Assembly: GCA_022747635.1 (NCBI GenBank)
Contig: JAKTNV010000018.1
Coordinates: forward strand, 4,374,813 to 4,438,812
DNA: 64,000 nt
Direction of reading: 5' to 3'
From: Hetaerina americana
Taxonomy: Eukaryota > Arthropoda > Insecta > Odonata > Calopterygidae
Shown here: positions 34,807 to 45,884 of the stretch, one piece after another
Layout of the letters: each line of letters starts with the position of its first letter
Numbering within the stretch: the stretch's first letter is position 1
Notes under the pieces: generated by a model
The model's input: the letters and a program-made list of their open reading frames with translations, nothing else
Databases searched by the model: none
Told to the model about the DNA's origin: nothing
Program-made: the position numbers and the translations under genes

Positions 34807-36224
34807 ATGCCATCTAAATTTAGTGGAATGGCGTTAGCGGTAGTGTTAATCTCGCTAAGCTGAAATGTGTTACATCATAATGATACTTATGTAACGACGC
34901 CTGCAGAAATTGTGAATGGAGCGAGGGTAAAAAAGATGGCAGTCAGAGCAATACATATGTAATTGATTACTAGCTTGGAAATAATATAGAAAAAACGCAC
35001 CCGGAGTATTCTAATACTGTAAAATAAAAAAATCTGAAGGACTTGTGTAACCTTCAAACTGGGTTAAAGCACTCATTTTGTATGCATAAGTTAAGTTCTT
35101 TAATTAGAGCAATGGACTTTTGCGAAATGTTTGAGAAAAAGATACCAATACTTCATTTCCCCTATCATTGCTGGGATGTATTTATTAAGAAAAACATTCT
35201 CATTTCCGGAGATAATTTTGATAAATTGGACCTAAATCATTTGTATCTGGTTTCATTATGTTTGAGAGAGCCGTCGTCTATAGCTAAGCCCCTCTAAATA
35301 CCTTTCACTCAGTCTCATCACTGTTTCCATGACTTCGTGGCATTCACATGCTTTGTTTTTCGCTTTCAGGAAATTTGCAAGGTGGAATGGATTCCCTTCA
35401 GTGGTCGCGCGTAGAATATCTCATCGCTATTTTTGTGCGCTTCGTTTAATAGCTGCAAAAAAAGTAACATGATTGGGTGATTAAGAATCCTAAATTTAAT
35501 TTATTTTTAATGTTTCTAGTCAACCCGTGGTTTCTGCAGTTGCAGAACATCAGATGCCGCGAAGTTTTAGTGCCATTTAAACTCATTAATATTATAGAGA
35601 TAGGCGATCAATTCGATTCAAACATTTTTACAGTATGCGCGGAATTGTCCAATACAAAGATAAATGCACCTGTATTACTGTTTGTTTTCAATTATCCTTA
35701 TTTTCGTCGGTGCGTTGTAGTTTCTTGCATTAGGATTTGGCGTCTGGTGTTCTCTCCTTATTCTTACCAATTCCGCTGGGACCTTGACCATTAAATTTCA
35801 AAAGTTTGGGTTTAGATAAAAAAATTGCTGAACTGGATGTCTCTGATATGCGTGGTACAATGTACTTAAAAGGAATAGAATTTCTCCTCAGTATCTGCAT
35901 GTAAAGTCACCTCTGCCTCTGTGACCCATCTCGCCCATCAGAGCACAATGTCCGCTAAAGTCTTAACCTCCCACTCAGAAGTTAAGGCTAGAGCTCAAAA
36001 TCGTTGAAGCAGCGTGCGTGTGGTTCCTGGGGGGGGGAGTGGGGAGGAGAATGTCTGAACTCGGAACAATCCTCGCGGGGGTCTCAGTAAAATGGGTCCG
36101 TAGATCTGTCCACACGCGCGCATAAGGCTTTGGGGAATCGGTACAGGAATCAAAGCGAGTGAGTGGATGGGAAAGGAAGCGGGATGATGTGGCTATGGTA
36201 TGACAGAGTGTCCAAAATCGTCGA
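34807..36224. other. No recognised gene
   Basis: AT-rich with motif-free ORFs (for example 35,477-35,794, 105 aa). A G-run lies at 36,029-36,038. Confidence 0.4.
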
Positions 36225-36300
36225 CTTATGGTCCGGGGTCGCTGGTTGTTAGGAAGGTCGCAGGGGCATTTCGCCGTCGTTTCGAATCATGCTGCGGGGT
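36225..36300 (+). repeat. tRNA-like segment, possible SINE head
   Basis: GGGGTCGCTGGTTGTTAGGA resembles an A-box region and GTTTCGAATCATGC a B-box, at tRNA-like spacing with a GCAGGGGCATTTCGCCG middle. A T-run follows at 36,300. It is degenerate in both boxes. Confidence 0.35.
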
Positions 36301-37613
36301 TTTTTTTACAAACGACGGCAAGGGGATGCTGTGGATGGATGGGAATGGCGACAGATCTTCCCCCAGCGTTCCTGCCTCGGGGAGAGTGATCGGGAGGGGG
36401 GCGACCTCGTCGAAGTGAGACCTCGAGAGGAAATTCCGTCCATGCCCTCCGAATCACATTCGGGAGCACATTTCAAGGGCTGCTGCATTCACAGCCCACG
36501 CTCCGGAGGAGTAGCCACCGCACTCCACACCCGGCACGCGCCCTCCTTTCTCCCCATTACCGACTCCCCTGGCGACAACCGCCGAATCCTTCCGCCCCGC
36601 CCCTCACTTGGTGATCGAGGGTGACGCGAGGACTCTTTTCGTCTGTCGCATTGAACCGCTTGTGGATAAACCACCGCGTTGTGTTCTTTCAACAGTTGCT
36701 GTCGCTGTATGATTAAATCTTAATTCTGTTGAGGAACGCAATATTACTATCGGTGATAACATCACGAAAAATGAGAGCGTCGGAAATCCAATTGCAAACG
36801 CGCAGATGCCACTTTTGACGTCTTTAAGGAGGTATTGTGAGCTTAATTCAGGTGACTGTGGTCTGAGAAAAATTATTGTTTGTGAATCAGTTGTTCCGAA
36901 GCCATAACGGAATGTAGCTCCAAAATTTATGTCATCTTCTCTTCTCCGCTGGTTCACCCCGTGACAGGAGCGGCAACAGTCGCGACCCCCCATTCGACCC
37001 TTCCGCACCCCCGTCGGCAGTCTCTCTCTTGCCATTCATCCACCCCGGGTCATCCCTCCCCCTGCCCCCCGATGCCCTTCTGGGAGCCACCTCTCGTCTC
37101 GCATCTTTTCCATTACCTCGCCCTGTTCCCCAATTTCTTTTCTCCGCCTCCCCCCTGACCTTACTCTCATTTTTTAACCTTTTTCAGCCTCCCTCGCCCC
37201 GCCCCACGACCTCTCTATTCCCCCCAGGGGACGCACTACCAGGCCATAAAAAGAGACGCGACCCTTTTGCCGCAGATCAGAGCGATGCTCTCCTTCCACC
37301 GCCCTTCGATGCCCTCCTTATCCAATCCCACCATCACCGTCCTCCTCGCACTTACTTTTGGAGCCGTTCGCCGCCCCACCACCCCTCTCCCTCACGCCCC
37401 ACAGAGGGGGCTCTCCGCCCTCCTGCTGCTCCCCTCCGCACCCTCCTTCCAACGCAGATGAACAGTATCCGAAAAAAGTGCGGGTGCGTGTGAACATTTT
37501 TTTGAGTGCACTTTTCCATGGGAGCTCTGATTATTGTGGTTTCGAAATATCCGTTTAGCGAACTCGAGTTCACCGTCTCAATTGTTTGAGCCAAACTATT
37601 AAACGTACACCTG
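36301..37613. other. GC-rich islands, no recognised gene
   Basis: Two CpG- and pyrimidine-rich stretches (36,340-36,640 and 36,960-37,470) are open on both strands with proline/serine-rich translations up to 154 aa and no domain. Between them lies AT-balanced sequence with a 143-aa motif-free minus-strand ORF. Confidence 0.4.
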
Positions 37614-38250
37614 TCGGGAAAAATATGCCAGAACCAACCGCCTCAAGGACTCCTTCCCACGGACAATACGGGATAGCAACTGCAAGGTTATAGATAGCAA
37701 AAATTTCACTTGCCACCCTCAGCGTCTGAAAAATAATTAGTTCTACTTAAATGCATGCTCTTCCACTAACCTTATGTGTTTTGTTATAATAACCCATTCT
37801 TTCCGAATGACCTCATTCGTGTTCTGTTCATCTGTTTTTAAGTCTCCCTTTTAATCCCTCGTCCCTCTCCGCGGGGGGAAATTCCTGCTACCTGCAACGT
37901 TGGGTCGCATTCCCTACCTTTTAGAGTCTCCTCAGGGGGTAGAGAGTTTTAAGTTGCATGTTCATGTGGTAGTGATGTTTCAATTTCTTGCTTGTTGTGT
38001 CCTGGCTTCCGTGTTGTAGGATGGCTTTCGTGCTGCATCATGGGGTGCAGTTTTTTAGTTGTTTTGCGGTACATGTGTTTGCATGAGTATTGGATGAAGG
38101 GATTTTTGCATGAGTGTGTGCGCTGCTGTGGGTGTAATTTTCCGTGTTGTTATTTTGCATGTGGTATTTTTCTTTTTTACGGTTGGTGACCTAACACCCC
38201 CCGCCACACGCCCTTGCGGAGGCTTGCGGGGTATTCTGTAGATGTAGATG
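37614..38250 (+). mobile_element. CR1-type LINE 3' end (subfamily 1)
   Basis: Starts within the last ORF2 codons (RTNRLKDSFPRTIRD, 37,630-37,680), has the subfamily-1 3' UTR, the terminal hairpin and GTAGATGTAGATG. It is nearly identical to the 3' end of the minus-strand copy at 39,399-40,010: a 60-residue translation of the UTR is the same in both. With that copy it forms a large inverted repeat. Confidence 0.9.
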
Positions 38251-39398
38251 CGCTAAAAACTCTCCCACTGATGATCGTTTCTTTTACGTAACGATACGAT
38301 TCTCTTGTCATAATTTCAAATAAACGATGAGAAGAGAATTACATTATTTCTCTCTGCGTTGAATAAAGTATTCTTATAAAATTTTGACGTTTTGGATGGG
38401 AAGTAAAAACCGTTGACATTGAATATTTGGAAACAGAGGAAAAATTATTTCACGCAGAATGGCGAGTAGGTCGCTGCCAAAATTTTTATCGTGATGTTCC
38501 GAAATTGCGTTAATAATTAAACCATTTACCCTGAAGAAGCTTGTGGTAAGATGTTCTCCTAAAAAACCTTGCTATGAAGCCGTAGGGTGGTTATTATTCC
38601 GGCTGGCATAACAGAACGTAAGGTAAATTGGTGATGATGTGAAAGATCTCTGCCAGATTGTAACTCCTGAATTAATGTACTATTTTATATCTGTAAAACT
38701 TACGAATGTTAGCCAAAATATTTTTGGCTGAATACTGAATGCAAGGAAAACACTTTTGATCACTTTTATAGAAAAATGAGTGCTTTAATACGGTATTCAT
38801 AGTCATAACCTCTATCCGTTAATAAATGTAGTTTTCAATTTTAATCCCTCTTTCACCAAGAAGGGACCATTTGGTCTCAATTTCGCCCAAATAAAGACCT
38901 CTATCTATCTATCTATCTTACCATGGCTTGGCAATAAATATGCACTTATATCATTCCCCTGTCCTAGTTATTCTACTTAATAGGAGTTCTATTTAATTAA
39001 GCCCAATATTTGTTATCCATTTTATGGATTTAGAATTATGTAATCTGTATTCCACGAATTCCTATTAGAATCACCAATTCATTTTAACTGGTTTTTTGCA
39101 GCCTTGAATGCGTGGCAAACGCTTTTTTAGGCGATGGGATTGGCTAGATCATCGATCGGTAGTGAGGGGGAGGTTTGCGATGGAGGGGAGGGTGAGTGGG
39201 GCGCCGATTGTTGGCCGTGATGGGGTTGGGGAAGGAGAATGGAAAGAAAGCCATTTTCCCCCTCATTGGGTCCCTCGGCCTGGCTTCCCGCTGACGCCAC
39301 CACTTTCGCCCGGGAGTGCGGCGCCGAGCACGGAGGATACGTTCGAGGGGGTGACGGGCAGGGAATCCGCCCAGTTGTTGTGGCGGATCTTACCCTTC
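38251..39398. other. Spacer between inverted CR1 copies
   Basis: AT-rich except a GC-rich part at 39,150-39,390. No gene recognised. Confidence 0.45.
38900..38918. repeat. (TCTA)n microsatellite
   Basis: Nearly five tandem CTAT units. Confidence 0.9.
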
Positions 39399-39913
39399 TC
39401 TACATCTACAACTACATAATACACCGCAAGCCGCCGCAAGGGCGTGTGGCGGGGGGTGTTAGGTCAGCAACCGTAAAAAAGAAAAATACCACATGCAAAA
39501 AAAACAACACGGAAAATTACACCCACAGCAGCGCACACACTCATGCAAAAATCCCTTCATCCAATACTCATGCAAACACATGTACCGCAAAACAACTAAA
39601 AAACTGCACCCCATGATGCAGCACGAAAGCCATCCTACAACACGGAAGCCAGGACACAACAAGCAAGAAATTGAAACATCACTACCACATGAACATGCAA
39701 CTTAAAACTCTCTACCCCCTGAGGAGACTCTAAAAGGTAGGGAATGCGACCCAACGTTGCAGGTAGCAGGAATTTCCCCCCGCGGAGAGGGACGAGGGAT
39801 TGAAAGGGAAACTTAAAAAAAGATGAACGGAACACGAATGAGGTCATTCGGAAAGAATGGGTTATTATAGCAAAACACACAAGGTTAGTGGAAGAGCATG
39901 TATTTAAGTAGAA

Positions 39914-40590
39914 CTAATTATTTTTCAGACGCTGAGGGTGGCAAGTGGAATTTTTGCTATCTATAACCCTGCAGTTGCTATCCCGTATTGTCCGTGGGAA
40001 GGAGTCCTTGAGTCGGCTAGTTCTGGCATCTATTTCCCGAATTTTATATGCATGATCCAAGCGACCAATGTATGTAGGAGTACGAATAATTTGCGAGACC
40101 TCGGTGCTGAAACATGCGGATCTAAATTTATTTAATAATTTCAATCTTGCATTGAATCGTCTTTCAGCCAATGATTCCCACCCCAAATCCATGAGCATAT
40201 CGGTGACGCTTTGCGTTTTATCGTAGGAATTTTTTACAAAACGGGCTGCCCGGCGTTGAACCTTCTCAATTTCCCGAATGAGACCTTTTTCACTCGGATC
40301 CCACACGCTGCATGCGTATTCTAAATGAGGCCTTACAAGAGCGTGGTAACAACGTTCCTTGACCTTCGAGTCACCTTTGCCGATAATGCGTCTAATGAAT
40401 CCCAATTTTTATATGCTTGACCGCAGACTTTACGTATGTGAGTCCCCCAAGTTAAGTCTTTTGTGAATGTGACACCTAGGTATTTCACCGTATCAACTAC
40501 TGCTAGGTCACCTCCAGCTAATTTGTAAGCAAATCCCGTTGATCTTTTAAAGAAATTTACCACTGAACATTTATTATAATTTAGAGTCAA
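39914..40590 (-). pseudogene. CR1 ORF2 C-terminal part
   Basis: Two overlapping minus-strand frames. The first (40,590-40,333) has LNYNKCSVVNFFKRS and DTVKYLGVTFTKDLTWGTHI. The second (40,405-39,914) has GFIRRIIGKGDSKVKERCYH, ALVRPHLEYACSVWDPSEKG, VQRRAARFVKNSYDK and the conserved tail REIDARTSRLKDSFPRTIRD. The frame changes at about 40,400. This is the thumb and C-terminal region of the CR1 RT; it follows a deletion that removed RT motifs B and C. Confidence 0.85.
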
Positions 40591-40634
40591 TCCCCAGTTA
40601 GAACACCATTTAGTAATGCATTATAAATCCTGCT

Positions 40635-42430
40635 CTAGAATAAAACGATCCTCATCCCATGTGGGACCTTATCAAATGCCTTTTGAAAATCTAAGAAGAT
40701 GGCATCCACTAGCCTACATCTCTCACTCGATAAAAGTAAATCATGTGTAAATAATCCTAATTGGGTTTCGCAGGAGCGGGTTTTCCTGAATCCGTGTTGA
40801 TTGTCACTTAAAAAGTTAATATTGTCAAGGTGTCTCATTATTGAACTGACAATTATGTGCTCTAAGATTTTGCAACAGATAGAAGTGAGAGATATAGGTC
40901 TGTAATTACTGGGATCCTCCCTGTCACTGCCTTTAAAAATAGGCGTTATTTGCGCGGTTTTCCAAATCTTGGGTACTTTGCACTCTGTGAGGGATTTGTT
41001 AAATATAAATTCAAGGTACGGGGCAATGTTTGGAGCTAAATGTTTTATCACCCTAGCTGGTATATTTTCGGGACCCGGGGATTTGTTGGGTTTAATCTCG
41101 TTAAGCAATTTTAGAATTCCTTGTTGGTCCACTTTTATTTTTTCCATGGGTGGAGTATGCATTGTTTCTTGGAGATATGCGGTGGCAACATCATTCGAGA
41201 AAACGCTTTGGAAGAATGAATTTAGGATGTTAGCTTTACCCTCACTGTCTGTATGAATTATATTGCTACAATCCCTTAAGCAAGCCACGGTTTGTTTACT
41301 CCCATTTACTTCCCTAACATATGACCAGAAAGCTTTGGGGTCAGTGTCCAAGTGCTCGCAAAGTACTTTGCGTTTAAAGTCCAGTAAAGCGCTACGTAAT
41401 TTTGTTTTGGTTTCAATTTTAGAGGATCTATATGTGTCCCATAGTTGTTTATTCTCAGGGGATGATGTGTTCACGCCTGCCCTCTTTACCCTAGAGTGTA
41501 GCATTCTCTGCTTTCGAAGGGCTTTTCTAACGTCTTTATTGTACCACCTGGGGTCGCGATTTTCTTTACCGTATTTTATAGGTATGAAATCTACGATTCC
41601 TTTTTGCATGATATTGACGAATTCTGTCCAAGTTTCTTCCACGTTGACATGACTTAAGCGGGTTTTGAACTCGGGTAGTGAATAGTTTAATTGATTGGCA
41701 AAAGATTCAAAGTCTGCTTTGTGGTAATTATAAATTTTTCTTTTTGGTTTAACAATCATTTTTATTTCTATGTCCAAGTGGACATTAATTGCTCTATGGT
41801 CACTCAAGCCCTCATCAGTTGATACACTAATAATACGTTCAGGCGTGTTTGTAAGAAATAGATCCAATATGTTCTTTCCACGGGTGGGCATGCGTACTGC
41901 TTGATGGAGGGAGTTTCTTTGAACCAATTTTATCATGGAATTGCAAGATTCGCGATCGCGGGTCCCAGGTTTAACGATAATGTTTTCCCAATCTATACCA
42001 GGGAGATTAAAGTCGCCACCAATTATGTTTATGCTGTTATTATATTTACATGTAAAATTGTAAATTTGATCGTTGAGGGTGTGAAGTGTTTTCAAATCTG
42101 AGTCTGGAGGTCTGTAGAAAGAGCATAAATTTATGTTGGGTTGATTGGTCCGTATTAAGGTGCACCAAACACTTTCTATGTTATTATTCTCAAATGAAAC
42201 TTGCCTGCTTTCAAAATGACTTTTTACTGCCACGAAAACACCTCCTCCGGGTCTTGTATCTCTATCGTGTCGGTAAACTTTGAAATCTATTGGGAAAATT
42301 TCTTGGTCATTTATGTCATTGCACAGCCAACTCTCTGTGCCTAATACTATATCAGCGGAATGAGTTTGGATTATGTGTTCTAGATCCGCTGATTTGGGTT
42401 TTGAGGCTTCTGCAATTTATAACAAGTATA
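40635..42430 (-). pseudogene. CR1 ORF2: endonuclease and RT fingers
   Basis: The frame is open from beyond 42,233 down to 40,635. A frameshift at about 42,400 separates the first codons (LTILVINCRSLK). The APE-type endonuclease shows ADIVLGTESWLCND (E residue of the active site), GGGVFVAVKSHFES, INIIGGDFNLPGIDW (catalytic D/N) and the SDHRAI motif. A linker (PRWYNKDVRKALRKQR, FWSYVREVNGSKQT) follows. The RT has IKPNKSPGPENIPARVIKHL, SNYRPISLTSICCKILEHII, DNQHGFRKTRSCETQLGLF and motif A AIFLDFQKAFDKVPH. The frame ends seven residues later because motifs B and C are deleted. The long frame suggests a fairly young copy, but it cannot reverse-transcribe. Confidence 0.9.
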
Positions 42431-42599
42431 GTTAAATTATTTTGATGTTGAATAACGTCCTTATTAGTGCCTGGCTGTAATTTAGGACGCCTTTGTGGGG
42501 AAGTGCGTGTCACATGTCTTTCTAAATCAATGCCAGTTTTGTCGGTGACTTTTATATTTTTGTTAATAATATTATACGCGCTATCCCCAGATGTTACTG

Positions 42600-42810
42600 A
42601 CCCACTAAGTGACCTGCCCTCTATCCTAAAAAAGGCCTACAGTGGTCGAGTATCCTATCCGCTACCTTACTCGCCGCTTCCGCCGTGTAATGGACCCCAG
42701 ATCGGTTAAGGGGAGTCCTGCAAGATCGGAGGGTTGGTCTCAGGTCGACGAAGGAGGCTCCTATGTCCGAGCAGAATCTCGATAGTCTCTGGTTTATGCC
42801 TTAAAGCGCG
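42600..42810 (-). pseudogene. CR1 ORF1 C-terminus (SGNH-esterase end)
   Basis: The minus strand reads GINQRLSRFCSDIGASFVDL, RPTLRSCRTPLNRSGVHYT, AEAASKVADRIL. This matches the end of the ORF1 at 47.9-48.9 kb and includes the GVH motif expected for the catalytic histidine of SGNH hydrolases. The rest of ORF1 is lost. Confidence 0.75.
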
Positions 42811-42959
42811 GCACCCTTGGAGCGTGACTACTTAGACGTGGAGGCTTAGGGGCTGCTGTCAGCCAACACTCGGATGTAAAGGAGTGAGCGAGCAAGTGAA
42901 TGGTCTGACTGCGTCAAAATATATCAATGTATAGTCGCTAGTCAAATTATATGAACCAT

Positions 42960-44415
42960 TTAGGAAATTTTTGATTCAACAAGGGAAGGTTGGAGGGGGA
43001 TGGACGGAATGTGTGGAAAAAACTATGTGATAAAGGTATTAAATCCAGCAGTTTGAACATAGGAAGAAAATGGGTCGTGGATGAAGATAGCTTTGGACCA
43101 GGCATATTGTTTGCGAAAAAGAAAGAGGATTAAGGAATGGAAATCATACCATGCATTGGGATGGATAATATCCTCATGATACTAAATAAAGGGTCTAAGA
43201 AAACGCAAAAAGAAAGATATTTATCTACGAACTCGCGGTATTTATGAAATATGAATTTAACTGGAATTATTTTTCCGGTCTTTGTTAGTTTGAATCCCTA
43301 AAAGGGGAAAGGAAACCGGGAGTACCATGAGAGTATGTATGAATTTACACGCCACAAAATTGTGGTTAGGGTCGTGAGAGGATGTAGCGGAGGGATAATG
43401 ATAACTTGGGGGCTAATGATAGGATTAGGTTCAGCAAAGGAAGAGGTATGCGCGAAGTCATTGCAGCATTAACACCAATAATAGAAATACACGTAGAAGA
43501 TAATCAGGTCGCATTTGTTTATTTTGTGGATTTTGTGAAGGCTTTTACAGAGTAAATTGGGAGAAATTAAAGAAAATATCGCAGAAAATGCACATTACGA
43601 CGAATTAGCAACCTGTGCATGTCTCAGGCTGCTCAGGTGCGAGTGGAGAACGGGGAGTCCGGACGGACAGTGTTAGGAAGAAGAGTAAGCCAGGGTTGTT
43701 CGCTATCACTGGTGCTGTTCAACGTATATGTGAAGGAAATGACTAAAGAAGAGTGGAAAAAAATTGGAGTTAGGAATGAAAGTCAGAGGGGAATTCGTAA
43801 AATCAGTTAGGTTTTTCTGATGGCCAAGGTCTAGTTAGCAAGTCAGCCAAGGGGTTGCAATGACTTCTGAGTGCATTACATATTTAGTGCAATAGATATG
43901 GGATATTGATTAATGTAAAAAAGAGATTGTGTTATGAGATGTAAAAAAGAGATTAAGGAGGATGGCTAAGAAAAAATTTGACTTTGGAACGGAATAAATT
44001 GGTTATGTGGATCAGTTTTAGTATATTCGAAGTGTTTGGGTGATCGCAGTAGTAGGGATGAAAGCGGGAAAATTGGTTAGGCAAAGAAGTTTCTACAAGG
44101 AGAAGGGAATCGTTGAAAGGAACGCCAAATAAGGAGTTAACAAATTACCACTGATTACTCTGAAGTAAAACGCGCTTTTGTATGGCTAGCGAATTTTTTT
44201 AAGAATTACTCGTGGGAATGGTGGGGTGGAGAGAGAGAGTTTTCAGAGTAAATTCAAGAAAGAGAGAGAAGAACATGGATTGAGAGCATTCTTATAGACG
44301 AAGGTATGCTGAAGGATGCGATAGAGACGTTAGGCAGACGAGGGAGTAGGAGTAGGGTAGGCACGTTGGACTGAGGGAATGAAGATGGAAAGTAATTAAA
44401 TGGTAGGTCACCAAA
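42960..44415 (+). pseudogene. RTE-like LINE, degenerate long copy
   Basis: Plus-strand traces in order: an ISLTVHA-like fingers region near 43,330-43,380; RFSKGRGMREVIAALTPI (43,425); VAFVYFVDFVKAF for motif A (43,510); SQAAQVRVENGESGRTVLGR then RVSQGCSLSLVLFNVYVKEM for motif B (43,622-43,740); a decayed motif C (SVRFF stop WPR near 43,810); and an IEGRMLGKRG-like C-terminal part near 44,300-44,390. Same subfamily as 20,935-22,330 in the same orientation. Inactive. Confidence 0.7.
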
Positions 44416-45602
44416 TATCAATGAAAACTGTTCTCATAAAAAATAATTTCCTTATAGCTGATCCGCGTACTCTTCAGGTGCGTGTACGCCATGAAGGTTT
44501 TTATGTAGGTGTAACCATGTAAATTAGCCATTCAACTAAATATAATTTACGTTATTTGATTTTCTTTCATTAAAATTTGAATTCGGTAAATTTAGTGATA
44601 CTTAATGCTAACCCCATTTCCTGACTCTCTCCGATACATGGTCTTAATTGCTCCTTGAGTAGCCCGTAATATGCTATTGCCCTAAATACTCTGTACATCC
44701 TTGTGCCCTCTGTACACATATTAAGGTTGCTACTAACGTCAGAAAATACGTAGATCGGTTGTGTATTCGAAAAGAATTGGAAAGAGCACAGCATTTGTTT
44801 CCACCCTACTATAGTTTCTTGCAATGTTTTTAGGTTACCAGAAATTAGCTTTATTATAAATATCTCATAATTAAATTTAGTGTGTAGTCGTTTAGGGGAA
44901 AACATGAATTCACTTATGTCAAAAAAATTGCATTATTTCTTGTTCCTGATTTACACCTAGTCGCAAAGTGATGTTAGTTTATATGTCCAATATCGAATCA
45001 AACGTCTCATCGTTGCAAGGGTTTATGTCAAATATACATCGCTTGGCAGAGGCTTTCTTGTACCTAAATGCCAGATTAGAATAGTGCATTACATCGGTTC
45101 TAATTGCCATAATTTATTCTTTCAGGTGAGTCTTCACTCTCTGTCTTGTCGGACAAAAACGCTGATCCCAACGGCCGACCTGGATCCACGAATCAGCCGA
45201 GGGATTGAGCCGCCAACAAGGAGAAATGCGGGCCGCGCTAAAAGGGGAAAGTGGAGGGTCATGCTCCCAGGTCGAAAAATTTGAAAGCACCGCTGTTGGG
45301 TGGCTCACTCTAAATGGGGGACTAATCCGCGTCAAAGGAACGAACAACGGCGCATCGAGGCGCCACGCATTATACAACTATCTGTAAGTTACAACGATGG
45401 CGCCTGGCTTAGGCTATATCCCCACCGAACTTAAGGGCATTCGCATTTCACGAACATAACGCCAACACCAGTATTTTTCTCCTCGGGGCTATTTGCCGTT
45501 TATCTCTTCCTCAGCTGAACCACGTGCTCGTCCCTCCTCCGGTGGCGTGCTTCGTGACGCATGACGTGTTTGCGTGAAAGTCTAGACTGATTATCCTCGT
45601 GT
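44416..45602. other. No recognised gene
   Basis: Motif-free ORFs, for example 44,570-44,905 minus (111 aa). 45,160-45,420 is moderately GC-rich and follows the splice-like site at 45,113-45,131. Confidence 0.4.
45113..45131 (+). promoter_or_regulatory. Candidate recursive (zero-exon) splice site
   Basis: A pyrimidine-rich TTTATTCTTTCAG is followed immediately by GTGAGT, so an acceptor and a donor abut at 45,125/45,126. Recursive splice sites in long insect introns have this layout. An A-containing CTAATTG upstream could serve as a branch point. A chance match is quite possible because no host exon is known nearby. Confidence 0.25.
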
Positions 45603-45884
45603 ATATCTACATCTACTTAATACCCCGCAAGCCGCCGCAAGGGCGTGTGGCGGGGGGTGTTAGGACACCACCCGTAATTTAGTAAAGAAAAACAAAACCG
45701 CATGCAAAAACCACAAAATCATACATCCACAAAAAGAACATGGCATACATTCATGCAAGAACACTTACACCCCACACACATGCAAACACTTAAACTACCA
45801 ACTAACATATACATGCACTTAAAAGTATACCTAACAGCTTTGCAGTGTTTAACTTTGCTCCGACTTGTTAATTTAATGTTTATA

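Larger units (their letters stand above)
39399..42850 (-). mobile_element. Long CR1-type LINE copy, RT core deleted
   Basis: Minus-strand order: the C-terminal end of ORF1 (42,810-42,600), ORF2 endonuclease and RT fingers to motif A (42,430-40,635), a deletion, the RT thumb and C-terminus (40,590-39,914), the 3' UTR, the terminal hairpin (about 39,412-39,460) and ATGTAGTTGTAGATGTAGAG. It is 5'-truncated in ORF1. The 3' UTR matches the plus-strand copies at 24,820, 27,066 and 37,614. Confidence 0.9.

Noticed and set aside
38900..38918. CRISPR-like or satellite array
   Set aside because: It is a short tetranucleotide run without spacers; no spaced direct repeats occur anywhere in the window.
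39459..39662. Small cysteine-rich protein conserved in two copies (also 37,992-38,189)
   Set aside because: Both ORFs lie in the CR1 3' UTR; the identity reflects recent copying of the element, not coding constraint.
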